Shown one piece after another: positions 1 through 7,393 of a stretch of DNA of 11,584 bases; positions within the stretch are counted from its first letter, which is position 1, and each line of letters starts with the position of its first letter. The stretch is from assembly GCA_002369175.1 (NCBI GenBank), contig DFES01000142.1:1-11584 (forward strand). The letters are read 5' to 3'. Position numbers and translations under genes: made by a program. Source of the DNA: Selenomonadaceae bacterium UBA3796. GTDB lineage: Bacteria; Bacillota; Negativicutes; Selenomonadales; Selenomonadaceae. Under the pieces are notes generated by a model, which made no database searches, had not been told where the DNA came from, and worked only from the letters and a program-made list of their open reading frames with translations.

Positions 1-2233
1 ACACAGCGGCGTACTCCATCCCGGGCGAATAGAGCCCTACGCCCCGGGCCACCGACACCGGAACGATTTCATTCTCCCACGCAAAGGCCTGCCCCAGAAG
101 TTCTTCATCAAACTTCAGCAGCAACTCCTCCCGCCGTGCGTAGTCGCCGCCTTCCAGGATAGCGATAAATTCATCTCCCCCGATGCGGAACACCGGACTG
201 TGGGCAAAAACGTGGCAAATGACAGCAGATGCACGGCGAATCAGTTCGTTCCCGGCGTCGTGCCCATAGGTGTCATTCGTGCGCTTGAGGAAATTGACAT
301 CAAAGAGCACCAGTGCATACTCTGTTTTTTCTCCTTTTTGGCATGCCTTTTCCAGCATCTCATGCTCCCGGGTATAGGCAGCCACATTCCTGAGTCCCGT
401 CATTTTATCACGGTAGACGTAGATTTCCAGCTTGCCCACCATTTCCCGGATACTCCTCACCAGGGTACCCAATTCATTCTCCGGCTCGCTGGGAAGGCGT
501 ATGGCAAGATCCCCTGCCGCAATTTTCTTCGCAGCCTCCGTGATGAGCACCAGGGGCTGAATGCCGCGCTTTACCAGCCACACATTGAAGAAGGAAATGA
601 TGATGACGATGCAAAGCATCGCCGCCACAAAGTGCAGCAGCATATGATTTCGATTGGCATAGATATCATGGGAGAAGGCAGCGATTTTCAGCCATATCCC
701 GTTGCTGAGGTAGACCTCGGTGGTATAGACCCCCTGCTGTGCCAGGTACTCTTCACTGTCCTTCTGGCTGGCGTAGAGAAGATTGCCGTGCTTGTCCAGG
801 AGGCATATCATTCCATTCTCGTAAACGGACATTCGCTGTATTTCATGGATAATATACTCAAAGTCGATATCAAGACCCACCAAGCCCACGAACCGATCCC
901 CTTCCCGCAAGGGAATGATATAGGATACGAGGTATTTTCCCGTGACCGGGCTTTGGTACGGCTCACTCAGCATGGCCAGATAGCGTTCCCGCAACAAGTG
1001 ATAGCGATCTTGATAAAGATGCAAGTCGTCTGCCACGAAGGGGGGAAGCTTCGCTCCCCAGCGCTTTGGCTGGCGCGTCCGGAGGAATCCTCCTCCGCCG
1101 TATTCCTTCGCCAAAACCAGATAGAAATTGACACAGCCGCGGGAATTTTCGGCGATGGAGTGAAAGTCTCTCTCCATGGAGGAAAGATAGTCCCTGCGAT
1201 ACCCGGCATCCTCCCGAAGCCGTCCAAAATCCTCGCACTCATCGATAGCAATTTTCGCCATACTCCGGGTGGACATGACGGTTTCGCTGAACGTATGGGT
1301 CAATCGCTCCCTGTAGATGACGCTCATTTTCTCCAAATCGTTCTTGACCCGTTCCTCAATGGCACGATCCAGAGCCACAAAGCCAATGCTTCCCAAAAAC
1401 AGCGCCGTAAAAAAGATCGTAGTCAGTTCCATCATGATCAAATGCGTCATGATGGATTTTCTGTATTTCATCAGGAGATACAAAAGGGAAATGAAGGTAA
1501 CATCCATGAAGGCCAGGATTTCGGCTATGAATTGCAGCCATGTATCCAGTTCCTCCAGGCCAAAAATAATGCCGGAAACGTCCAGCAGAAGGAAGATTCC
1601 AAGAAAAAAAGCATAGAGAACGACAATCCCCAGAGGCTTCAGGTCATAGTTCCGGGGAGAGGCTGTCTCGCGCCTGCTGGGGGGCAGGTAAAAGGGATAT
1701 CCGTAGCAAATGAGAATGAAGAAGATGGGCATCCCGAAGAAAACAGCCACGGCAAAATCATTCAAGAGCCGATAGCATCCCACTTCCAACAGGACAAGCT
1801 GCCAGTTGGGATGCGTGCTCAGGATTTCCCGGTTCTCCGGAAGGCATAAGACAAAAAAAAGGGAGACCACAAAACAGGTAACCAGGAGGATCCCCATGAA
1901 TTTCCACAGGGTTTTCCGGTAAAAGGGAAAGACAGCTTCATGTTCCTTCGGCGGAGAAAGGTGCCAAAGCTTGTAGGGAACCAACGCCCCCAGAAAAGCT
2001 CCCCCGAAGAAAACCAAAGCCATCTCAAGCCCGAACCCCTCCACGAGGGCTATCAGGAAACCTCCTAAGGAAACGCCGGCAATCCCCGCTGGTCCAAACA
2101 TCAGCGCTAAAAGCGGAGGCAGAAAAGCTGCCAGGTCCAGGCTTTCCGGATAGACCAGCACCCGTGATGCAAGGCAGTCCCAACCCCAAAAAACAACCGC
2201 AGACAGAACAAAACCGGCTGCATACCGTCCCAT
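1..2233 (-). CDS. Membrane-bound diguanylate cyclase, multi-TM + Cache-like + HAMP + GGDEF (C-terminus outside window)
   Basis: Predicted to make cyclic di-GMP from two GTP in response to an extracytoplasmic signal. The minus-strand frame is open from the ATG at 2233 to the window edge (744 residues seen). Order: hydrophobic membrane segments within about residues 4-280 (two blocks, 4-180 and 200-280); a probable extracytoplasmic Cache-like domain at about 289-525, with the Cache-style strand GDRFVGLVGLDIDFEYI near 445-461; a TM helix at about 532-553; HAMP at about 553-605 (PENELGTL at 584-591); and GGDEF from about 606. The active motif GGDEF is at 685-689 in FRIGGDEFIAIL, and the substrate helix region NDTYGHDAGNELI is at 653-665. 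The I-site position (RxxD five residues before GGDEF) reads FAHS, so product inhibition there is not expected. The start is set by GAGGTG 7 nt upstream, just past the stop of the sugar-binding lipoprotein 13 nt away, so the two are probably co-transcribed. An EAL domain beyond the edge cannot be excluded. The ligand is unknown. Confidence 0.9.
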   Translation of the reverse strand, partial: MGRYAAGFVLSAVVFWGWDCLASRVLVYPESLDLAAFLPPLLALMFGPAGIAGVSLGGFLIALVEGFGLEMALVFFGGAFLGALVPYKLWHLSPPKEHEAVFPFYRKTLWKFMGILLVTCFVVSLFFVLCLPENREILSTHPNWQLVLLEVGCYRLLNDFAVAVFFGMPIFFILICYGYPFYLPPSRRETASPRNYDLKPLGIVVLYAFFLGIFLLLDVSGIIFGLEELDTWLQFIAEILAFMDVTFISLLYLLMKYRKSIMTHLIMMELTTIFFTALFLGSIGFVALDRAIEERVKNDLEKMSVIYRERLTHTFSETVMSTRSMAKIAIDECEDFGRLREDAGYRRDYLSSMERDFHSIAENSRGCVNFYLVLAKEYGGGGFLRTRQPKRWGAKLPPFVADDLHLYQDRYHLLRERYLAMLSEPYQSPVTGKYLVSYIIPLREGDRFVGLVGLDIDFEYIIHEIQRMSVYENGMICLLDKHGNLLYASQKDSEEYLAQQGVYTTEVYLSNGIWLKIAAFSHDIYANRNHMLLHFVAAMLCIVIIISFFNVWLVKRGIQPLVLITEAAKKIAAGDLAIRLPSEPENELGTLVRSIREMVGKLEIYVYRDKMTGLRNVAAYTREHEMLEKACQKGEKTEYALVLFDVNFLKRTNDTYGHDAGNELIRRASAVICHVFAHSPVFRIGGDEFIAILEGGDYARREELLLKFDEELLGQAFAWENEIVPVSVARGVGLYSPGMEYAAV

Positions 2234-2246
2234 AAGTGACACCTCA

Positions 2247-3392
2247 TCATTCCTCAAAATCCTTTTCATTGTAGTACCCGGAACCGAACAGAACTTTCCG
2301 ATAGTTCTGTGCATCAATGAGTTCCGGCCGCACCAAAAAAGTTGGAAGGATCTTCACACCATTGTTGTAATTCCCGATATCGTTGGTCTCAGGCTCTCCT
2401 CCCGCCATAATGGAGTTCACCATGCTCACCACTTGCTGCGCCAAAAGACGGGTATCCTTAAAAATCGACATGCTCTGCTCCCCCGACATGATGGCTTTGA
2501 CAATACGCTTTTCGGCATCCTGCCCGGTCAAGAGGGGCATTTTCCCACGCTTGGAACGATACTCCGCCTCCCTGAGTGCCTGCAGCACACCGAAGGCAAC
2601 GGAATCACTGGCACAGAGGACAGCGTCCAGGCTGCTTCCGTCGCTGTAGTGCTCCCGAAGGATCCTTCCCATCCTCTCCCGGGATTTTTCCACGCTCCAG
2701 TGATCGATGGCACAGCTTTTGAGATCGGCTTCGCCGGACTTCACCACAAGCTGGCCGCTATCCAAATAAGGCTGGAGCACTTCCATGGAACCTTCCCAGA
2801 GAAAGAGGGAATTGCTGTCGTCCGGCCCACCGGCGAAGAACTCCACATAATAAGGACCTTTTCCCTCCTGCAGTTCCAGCTTCTCCTCTATGTGCTCCGC
2901 CATCATGATACCCACGCCCAAATTGTCAAACGTGGCATAGTAATCCACGTTATCCGTGTCCATGATCAGACGGTCGTAGGCAATGATCCTGCAGCCCGCT
3001 GACTCCACCTCATGAAGCACATCTCCCAGTGCACCGGTATCCACGGAAGCAATGACGATGACCCTGCAGCCATCCTCGATCATCCGATGGATCTGCTCGA
3101 TCTGCAATTCCGGTTTGTTGTCGGCATATTCCAGCTCCACAAGGTAGCCGTCCTTCTCAAGAAGATTTTTCAAATTATCCCCGTCCTGGTTCCATCGCTG
3201 AAACTCCCTTGTAGGCATGGCTACGCCGATTTTCACATCCAAGTGGCTGCTTCTCGTGCAACCGGCCAGAAGGAAGAGAGAAAGCATCAGAAAGCCCAAA
3301 CAGAACAGGCAGGCGGCTCCCGTCCTCGGACAGGCAAAAGCCCCATCTTTCGCGACCCGCGACACATCGTGCCGAACACGTTTCCACATCAT
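2247..3392 (-). CDS. ChvE-like sugar-binding lipoprotein (periplasmic binding protein type 1)
   Basis: Binds a monosaccharide outside the inner membrane. The 381-residue product has an n-region rich in K/R, a hydrophobic core at about residues 27-43 and the lipobox LLAGC at 41-45, so it should be anchored through Cys45. The mature part follows the ChvE/xylose-binding pattern: KIGVAMPT opening, VIVIASVD, IIAYDRLIMDTDNVDYYATFD in the hinge area, AVLCASDSVAFGVLQAL, LLTGQDAE and SMSIFKDTR. The frame is open up to an ATG at 3443 (398 residues), but the ATG at 3392 is preferred. GAGGAG lies 6 nt before it, whereas nothing like a ribosome site precedes 3443, and the promoter at 3461-3490 would leave a leader of only about 11 nt there. 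No ABC permease or ATPase gene is adjacent. The next gene is a diguanylate cyclase 13 nt downstream, so a sensory role is inferred. The sugar cannot be named from sequence. Confidence 0.88.
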   Translation of the reverse strand: MMWKRVRHDVSRVAKDGAFACPRTGAACLFCLGFLMLSLFLLAGCTRSSHLDVKIGVAMPTREFQRWNQDGDNLKNLLEKDGYLVELEYADNKPELQIEQIHRMIEDGCRVIVIASVDTGALGDVLHEVESAGCRIIAYDRLIMDTDNVDYYATFDNLGVGIMMAEHIEEKLELQEGKGPYYVEFFAGGPDDSNSLFLWEGSMEVLQPYLDSGQLVVKSGEADLKSCAIDHWSVEKSRERMGRILREHYSDGSSLDAVLCASDSVAFGVLQALREAEYRSKRGKMPLLTGQDAEKRIVKAIMSGEQSMSIFKDTRLLAQQVVSMVNSIMAGGEPETNDIGNYNNGVKILPTFLVRPELIDAQNYRKVLFGSGYYNEKDFEE

Positions 3393-3460
3393 GCTCCACT
3401 CCTCAAAGCCGAAAAAACAGCGCAACAAAACCACTCGATCCATTGACGAGATATAGGTAT

Positions 3461-3490
3461 ATTATAGCGCAATTGTTCCGGTTTTGCCAT
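3461..3490 (-). promoter_or_regulatory. Promoter of the sugar-binding protein / diguanylate cyclase unit
   Basis: On the minus strand a perfect -10 TATAAT (3461-3466) is separated by 18 bp from a -35-like ATGGCA (3485-3490). Start of transcription is expected near 3454, leaving about 62 nt of leader before the ATG at 3392. The spacer holds GGAACAATTGCG, shared with three other promoter copies in this window. A better-looking TTGACA (3491-3496) exists but sits 24 bp away, too far for a normal sigma-70-type promoter. Confidence 0.7.
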
Positions 3491-3519
3491 TGTCAAAACC
3501 GGAACAATTGCGTTATAAT
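3490..3519 (+). promoter_or_regulatory. Promoter of the LCP gene
   Basis: TTGTCA (3490-3495), an 18-bp spacer and a perfect -10 TATAAT (3514-3519) on the plus strand. Transcription should start near 3526, giving a leader of about 37 nt to the TTG start at 3563. The spacer carries the same GGAACAATTGCG as the opposite promoter and the copies upstream of gyrA. Its -35 box overlaps by one base with the -35 of the divergent minus-strand promoter, so polymerase probably cannot occupy both at once. Confidence 0.78.
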
Positions 3520-3562
3520 TATCGTAGTGCATTTTGAAATTTTTTAGAAAAGAGGGCGTATA

Positions 3563-4927
3563 TTGGATAATTCCTCCCTGCCTTCGCGGCATGACCGAAA
3601 GAAGCGTATGTGGCCATGGATTGTGGCTCTTGTTTGTTTTCTAAGCGCAGCCATCGCCGGAGCTATTTTCGCCTCCTCAAGCCTTTTAGACAAACCGAAG
3701 GTCACAACACCCCCCGCCGCCAAGAAAGAAGAACTCCTGACAGCCAAAGATAAGGCCACCGTCATGATCATGGGCGTCGATGAACGAAAGGACGATGTGG
3801 GACGCTCGGACACCCTCATGATTGCCACCATCGACCCGGATCGCGACAAAGCGGCGTTGCTTTCCATTCCCCGGGACACCCGTGTGAAAATCAGAGGACA
3901 CGGCTACGACAAGATCAATGCCGCCTTCGCCTACGGCGGACATCGCCTCACCCATAAGACAGTGGAGGATTTCCTGGGGGTCAACATTGACTACTATGTC
4001 AAAATCAATACCAGCTCCTTCGTCAAGATCATCGATGCCATCGGCGGCATTGACATCAACGTGGAGAAGCGCATGTACTACGAAGATCCATGGGATGATG
4101 ACGGCGGGCTCATCATCGACCTCAAACCCGGTCTGCAGCATATGGACGGCAAGACAGCCGTTACCTATGTCCGTTACCGGGATGAGGAAGGAGATATCGG
4201 GCGGGTCGAACGCCAGCAGAAATTCATGAAGGCATGTATGGAACAGCTCACCCGCCCTGCTATCCTGACAAAACTTCCCACCATCATTCAGGAGGTCATG
4301 AGTTCCGTGGAAACGGATCTTTCCATGCGCCAGCTTCTGGAATTTGCCGGTACGCTGAAAAGCGCCCAGAAGTACGGCCTCCGTACGGAAATGGTTCCGG
4401 GCCGTCCCCTCTACATTGATGGGATCAGCTATTGGATACCGGATATCAGCAAACTCAGAACCACATTGGCAGAAACCCTCGGTGTTTTCGTAAACAGCAA
4501 TATGCGCTCCCAATTCGACCAGGCAGCAAGAGAATACGAGGATTCCATTCCCTCCAGTGCCACGGAAGTGCCGGAAAGCGATACCTCCATTGGAAAGGCG
4601 AGGAGTTCTTCCTCCTTGGAATCGGATTCCAGGGAACGGACGGAACGAACAGAACGAACGGAACGGACGGAGAAAACAGAACCAAGAAATACCTCGGAAT
4701 CCAGATGGGAAGGCTCTTCCACGGATGCAAGGGAAAAAAGCACCTCCGAGCCTAGGAATCTCGATATTCCGGATACGGGAAGCAACAGGAATACAGCACC
4801 GGAAAGGGATGCTCCCGCCTCCCCTTCGTCCCCTGAACCTCCTGCTCCCGCTCCTGCTCCTTCTGCCCCATCGGGCAACGAAGAACCCTCGGTTCCGACT
4901 CCCGGTGTTGCCGGCAAAACCAGGTAG
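3563..4927 (+). CDS. LytR-CpsA-Psr (LCP) family cell-wall glycopolymer ligase
   Basis: LCP enzymes move lipid-linked glycopolymers onto peptidoglycan or related acceptors outside the cytoplasmic membrane. The 454-residue product has a short basic N-terminus, one TM anchor at about residues 17-39 and an LCP domain at about 65-285. Family signatures are present: GRSDT (80-84, acidic metal or phosphate site), SIPRDTRV (101-108), KINAAFAYGG (117-126), the GGIDINV strand (161-167), and RYRDEEGDIGRVERQQ (204-219) with the conserved Arg residues that bind the pyrophosphate lipid. From about residue 330 the protein becomes a low-complexity tail: Ser/Glu-rich, then RTERTERTE repeats (about 357-373), then Pro/Ala-rich to the end. 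The start is TTG, supported by GAGGG 6 nt upstream and by the promoter at 3490-3519. The next ATG (residue 16) would remove the basic residues before the anchor. The gene stands alone between the divergent promoter and a terminator. The glycopolymer it handles is unknown. Confidence 0.92.
   Translation: MDNSSLPSRHDRKKRMWPWIVALVCFLSAAIAGAIFASSSLLDKPKVTTPPAAKKEELLTAKDKATVMIMGVDERKDDVGRSDTLMIATIDPDRDKAALLSIPRDTRVKIRGHGYDKINAAFAYGGHRLTHKTVEDFLGVNIDYYVKINTSSFVKIIDAIGGIDINVEKRMYYEDPWDDDGGLIIDLKPGLQHMDGKTAVTYVRYRDEEGDIGRVERQQKFMKACMEQLTRPAILTKLPTIIQEVMSSVETDLSMRQLLEFAGTLKSAQKYGLRTEMVPGRPLYIDGISYWIPDISKLRTTLAETLGVFVNSNMRSQFDQAAREYEDSIPSSATEVPESDTSIGKARSSSSLESDSRERTERTERTERTEKTEPRNTSESRWEGSSTDAREKSTSEPRNLDIPDTGSNRNTAPERDAPASPSSPEPPAPAPAPSAPSGNEEPSVPTPGVAGKTR
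4634..4678 (+). repeat. 9-bp tandem repeat inside the LCP gene (RTE peptide repeat)
   Basis: Five units of 9 bp run in frame: GAACGGACG, GAACGAACA, GAACGAACG, GAACGGACG and a diverged GAGAAAACA. They encode the charged tripeptide repeat ERT/EKT in the C-terminal tail. Because the unit is a multiple of three, gain or loss of copies would change tail length without breaking the frame. Confidence 0.9.
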
Positions 4928-4949
4928 TATCGAAAAAAACGATAAAATA

Positions 4950-5005
4950 AAACATAGGGGCTGTTGCATGAGTGCTTTCTCACTTGTGCAACAGCCCCTA
5001 TGTTT
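4950..5005. terminator. Bidirectional intrinsic terminator between the LCP gene and the ABC remnant
   Basis: A perfect 19-bp stem (4950-4968 with 4987-5005) contains AAACATAGGGGCTGTTGCA. The 18-nt loop can form a small inner stem (GAGTG/CACTT). It lies 22 nt after the LCP stop and 9 nt beyond the stop of the minus-strand ABC remnant. On the minus strand the stem is followed by TTTTATTTTAT. On the plus strand the T-run overlaps the end of the stem (TGTTTGTT). It therefore fits as a shared terminator of converging genes. Confidence 0.88.
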
Positions 5006-5014
5006 GTTCCCGAT

Positions 5015-6375
5015 TTATGCAACTTGCCTTTTTACCAATTCTGAGAAGATGCCGCCTTTTTCCACCAGTTCTTGGAAAGTTCCCATCTCTGCGATGCGCC
5101 CTTCATCCATGACGATGATGCGGTCACAATTTCGGATGGTAGAAAGACGGTGAGCCACGATAATGCGGGTGGCCTGCAATCGGTCAAGGCTCTTGGTGAC
5201 AATGCTCTGGGAGCGATTGTCAAGTGCGCTGGTGGCTTCGTCAAAGATCAGGATGGAAGGCCGCCCCACCAAAGCCCTGGCAATGAGGATGCGCTGGCGC
5301 TGCCCTCCGGAGATGTTGCTGCTGCCCTCGGATATCACGGTCTGCATGCCCATGGGCATCGCGGCAATGTCCTCGGCGATGCCGGCCGCCTCCGCTGCCC
5401 GCCAGGCATCGTCTTGGGTCAGCAGCTTCGTGCCTACGATATTGGTGTAAATATCTCCGGTCATCAGCTGGCCATTCTGCAGCACCACCCCCATCTGGGA
5501 GCGCACCGAGGGCAGGTTCACATCGCGGAGCACATCCTCCCCTTCCACTTCCCGGATGTTTCCGTCCCCCTTGGAATCCGGCACCATATGGGTGTAGGCG
5601 AACGTCAGATGGCTAACCTCCAGAGCGCCGGTGGGCTTGCCCGCGTCCTGCTTCTCCCCCGCACTCTCCGGCACCGCCTCAAGAATGGGGCGCAGGTTCT
5701 CCAGCTGGGGCTGGATGGCAAAATACTGGCTGATCAGCCCCATAATGCCCCCCATCACACCGTTGAAACTTGGATTCAGACGCCGATGGCCGCCGCCGTG
5801 AGCTTCAGGCTGTAGTAGCACATGAGGAAGATGCTCCAAAAGGAGAAGAGGAAGGAAAGGATAGCGCCTACAAAATCGCCGGAGGCAATGCCCTTGGCAA
5901 TGCCGATGCCCCCCATGCGGCTGGCCAGCTCTCCCACGGTGAACCTGCGGAAAAACTTGGTAGGCAGCTGCATGAGTCTGCCCCACATGGCAGCTTCGGC
6001 AGCTATCTCGATGCGGTTGCCGATGCGCATGACGGCAATGGAACGAACGATGGACAGAGTCGCCGTGGTAAAGCTGGTAACCATCAGAGCCTGGGTAACC
6101 GTGGCCAGCCCCTGTCGGTCAAGGATCGGTATGATATCCTGAAAGATCGTCTCGGTGATAATTGGGGCAGCCAGAGGTATCATGCCTGCAAAGAGGCTGC
6201 AGATGATAATGGTGCAGTAGTCAGCAATCCAGCACTGGCGAAACATGAACTTGATGAGATCCCACAGCTTCAAAGCCCTGGCTGGAAAGCCTGCATAACA
6301 CTGGAAGGCATCTTTTTCAATGCGCTGTGCCTCCTCCTCCGTCAAGGGGATGCCCTCGGGTCTTTTCTGCAGCAC
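5015..6375 (-). pseudogene. Remnant of NHLM-type bacteriocin ABC transporter (second ABC, permease/ATPase), multiply deleted
   Basis: Family members (NHLM_micro_ABC2 type) have a long N-terminal domain, a six-helix membrane domain and an ATPase, and export leader-bearing peptides. Here only pieces remain. The segment 6375-5779 (199 codons) starts just before the membrane domain (PLTEEEAQRIEKDAF, then FPARALKLWDLIKF) and keeps FFRRFTVGELASRMGGI, but stops at a TGA (5776-5778) after AAAIGV. From 5776 on, another frame continues for 253 codons with NPSFNGVMGG, the rest of the linker and the ATPase. In the ATPase, VLRDVNL joins directly to PSVRSQMGVVLQNG (about 5507-5515), so the Walker A loop and roughly 45-50 residues are missing. 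The Q-loop, signature SGGQRQR, Walker B ILIFDEATSALD and H-loop AHRLS remain. Without Walker A it cannot hydrolyse ATP. The nominal GTG at 6375 lies inside the upstream gene and has no clear ribosome site. Family assignment is firm; the lengths of missing parts are estimates from the family. Confidence 0.85.
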
Positions 6376-7393
6376 AATGCAGCCATTGGCTCAATTTGTA
6401 GAATACTTTCTCGATGGGGGGACGCCGCTCGATGATGATAGAGCCGGTGCAGAAACTGCCCGCCGTCACCGGCTTGTGCTCTCCCACCCGTGAAGTCCAG
6501 AGGTAGCCGGACTCAGAATCGGGATCCTTCACCAGATCGAAATTCACTTCCATGACGGCTCCCTGCTGCGCCTGTACGATCATCTGAACCAGCTGTTCAT
6601 TGCCCAGGTTCTTCTGCATGGACTGAATGGTGGCGGGATACTGTGACACGCTTCTCACCACCCCCAGCAAACTGCCGGTCTGGGAAATATCCACACCGCC
6701 GGGAGCCAACTGGATGCTTTGGCCCTTGGTCACCCGCTTGCCCTTGTCCGCAGGAACATAGAGGATACCCTTGAGGTCATGCTTGCGGTCATCCAGACGC
6801 ACACTGGCCACCGGCATGCCGGTGGTAAGCAGGCTTCCTTGCGCTGCCAGCACTTCGTCTACAATGCCGTCATAGGAAGAGTAGCTGTACTCCGCCGCTT
6901 CCATCTGATAACGGCGGGAATCAAATTCATGGACGCGGCTGACAGCTTCACGGCTGTTGGCGGCAAGCTCCGGAGCATATTGAGCCATGCGGGTGGCAGC
7001 GTTTTCCTGAGCCAGGCTCACATGGGCAATGAGATCCCCTTTCTTGACTCTGGTGCCCGAGCTCACATATACCTCGTCCAAAATGCCGCCGGAAAGGGCG
7101 GAAATCTTTACCATGCCGGCAGAATCCATGATCAGTCCCATGCCATCTGCCTTGACTGTGAAGGAGCCAAAAATGGACCAGATCACAACGGCAAAAAGCA
7201 TCACGGCTACGGATATAAGACCCATCCACCCCATGGGAGTGGTGATGGAGAGCACTGTATCCAATTTCTCAGGAGAGCGCATCTTGTCAAGAGCTTCCTT
7301 GCTGAAAATCTGATTGCCGCCCCGATTCCAGCGGGATATATAGCTGCTTTCCAGAGGCTGGTTCTCGCCGGCCTGCTTGTCTCTTTCTTGCAT
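6317..7393 (-). pseudogene. NHLM-type bacteriocin secretion protein (HlyD family), C-terminus fused to out-of-frame ABC sequence
   Basis: A membrane-fusion protein that would link an NHLM ABC exporter to the outer layers of the envelope. The 358-codon frame has a cytoplasmic N-terminus, a TM helix at about residues 54-76, a first lipoyl-like half (GGILDEVYVSSGTRVKKGDLI, 102-122), a helical segment and a second half (YDGIVDEVLAAQGSLL, 174-189), followed by a beta domain ending in SIIIERRPPIEKVFYKLSQWL (318-338). Native family members normally end close to this point. Here about 20 residues continue in the wrong frame of the ABC gene and overlap it by 59 nt, which marks a deletion joint near 6375-6380. 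The helical hairpin (about 125-170) looks short for the family, and the whole is some tens of residues below the usual length, so an internal in-frame loss is also possible. The start ATG shares one base with the stop of the adaptor gene (TGATG), with GGGGAG upstream. The protein may still be made, but its partner ABC is dead. Confidence 0.78.

Larger units (their letters stand above)
3461..3519. repeat. Near-perfect 59-bp palindrome containing two divergent promoters
   Basis: The arms 3461-3486 and 3494-3519 are 26-bp inverted repeats with a single mismatch (G at 3467 against A expected), around a 7-nt centre at 3487-3493. Each arm ends outward in ATTATA/TATAAT, the -10 of one of the two divergent promoters. 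The palindrome is therefore a double promoter made of two head-to-head copies of one element. Neither transcript should include a whole arm pair, so it is unlikely to act as an RNA hairpin. Confidence 0.9.

Noticed and set aside
200..1849. Long plus-strand open frame of 549 codons
   Set aside because: It lies antisense to the diguanylate cyclase, whose frame has clear Cache-like, HAMP and GGDEF motifs. The plus-strand product has no recognisable motif, and its composition is that of a complement shadow.
3393..3443. ATG at 3443 as start of the sugar-binding lipoprotein
   Set aside because: No ribosome site precedes it and it would sit about 11 nt from the predicted transcription start. The ATG at 3392 has GAGGAG at the right distance and a normal signal peptide.
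3686..4969. Minus-strand open frame of 427 codons over the LCP gene
   Set aside because: A shadow of the LCP coding sequence. The plus strand has the family motifs, a promoter, a ribosome site and a terminator.
5777..5986. Upstream extension of the ABC ATPase frame (Met at 5986)
   Set aside because: Before about 5776 this frame gives His/Gly/Arg-rich nonsense, while the other frame carries the real membrane-domain sequence. The extension is a frame shadow at a deletion joint.
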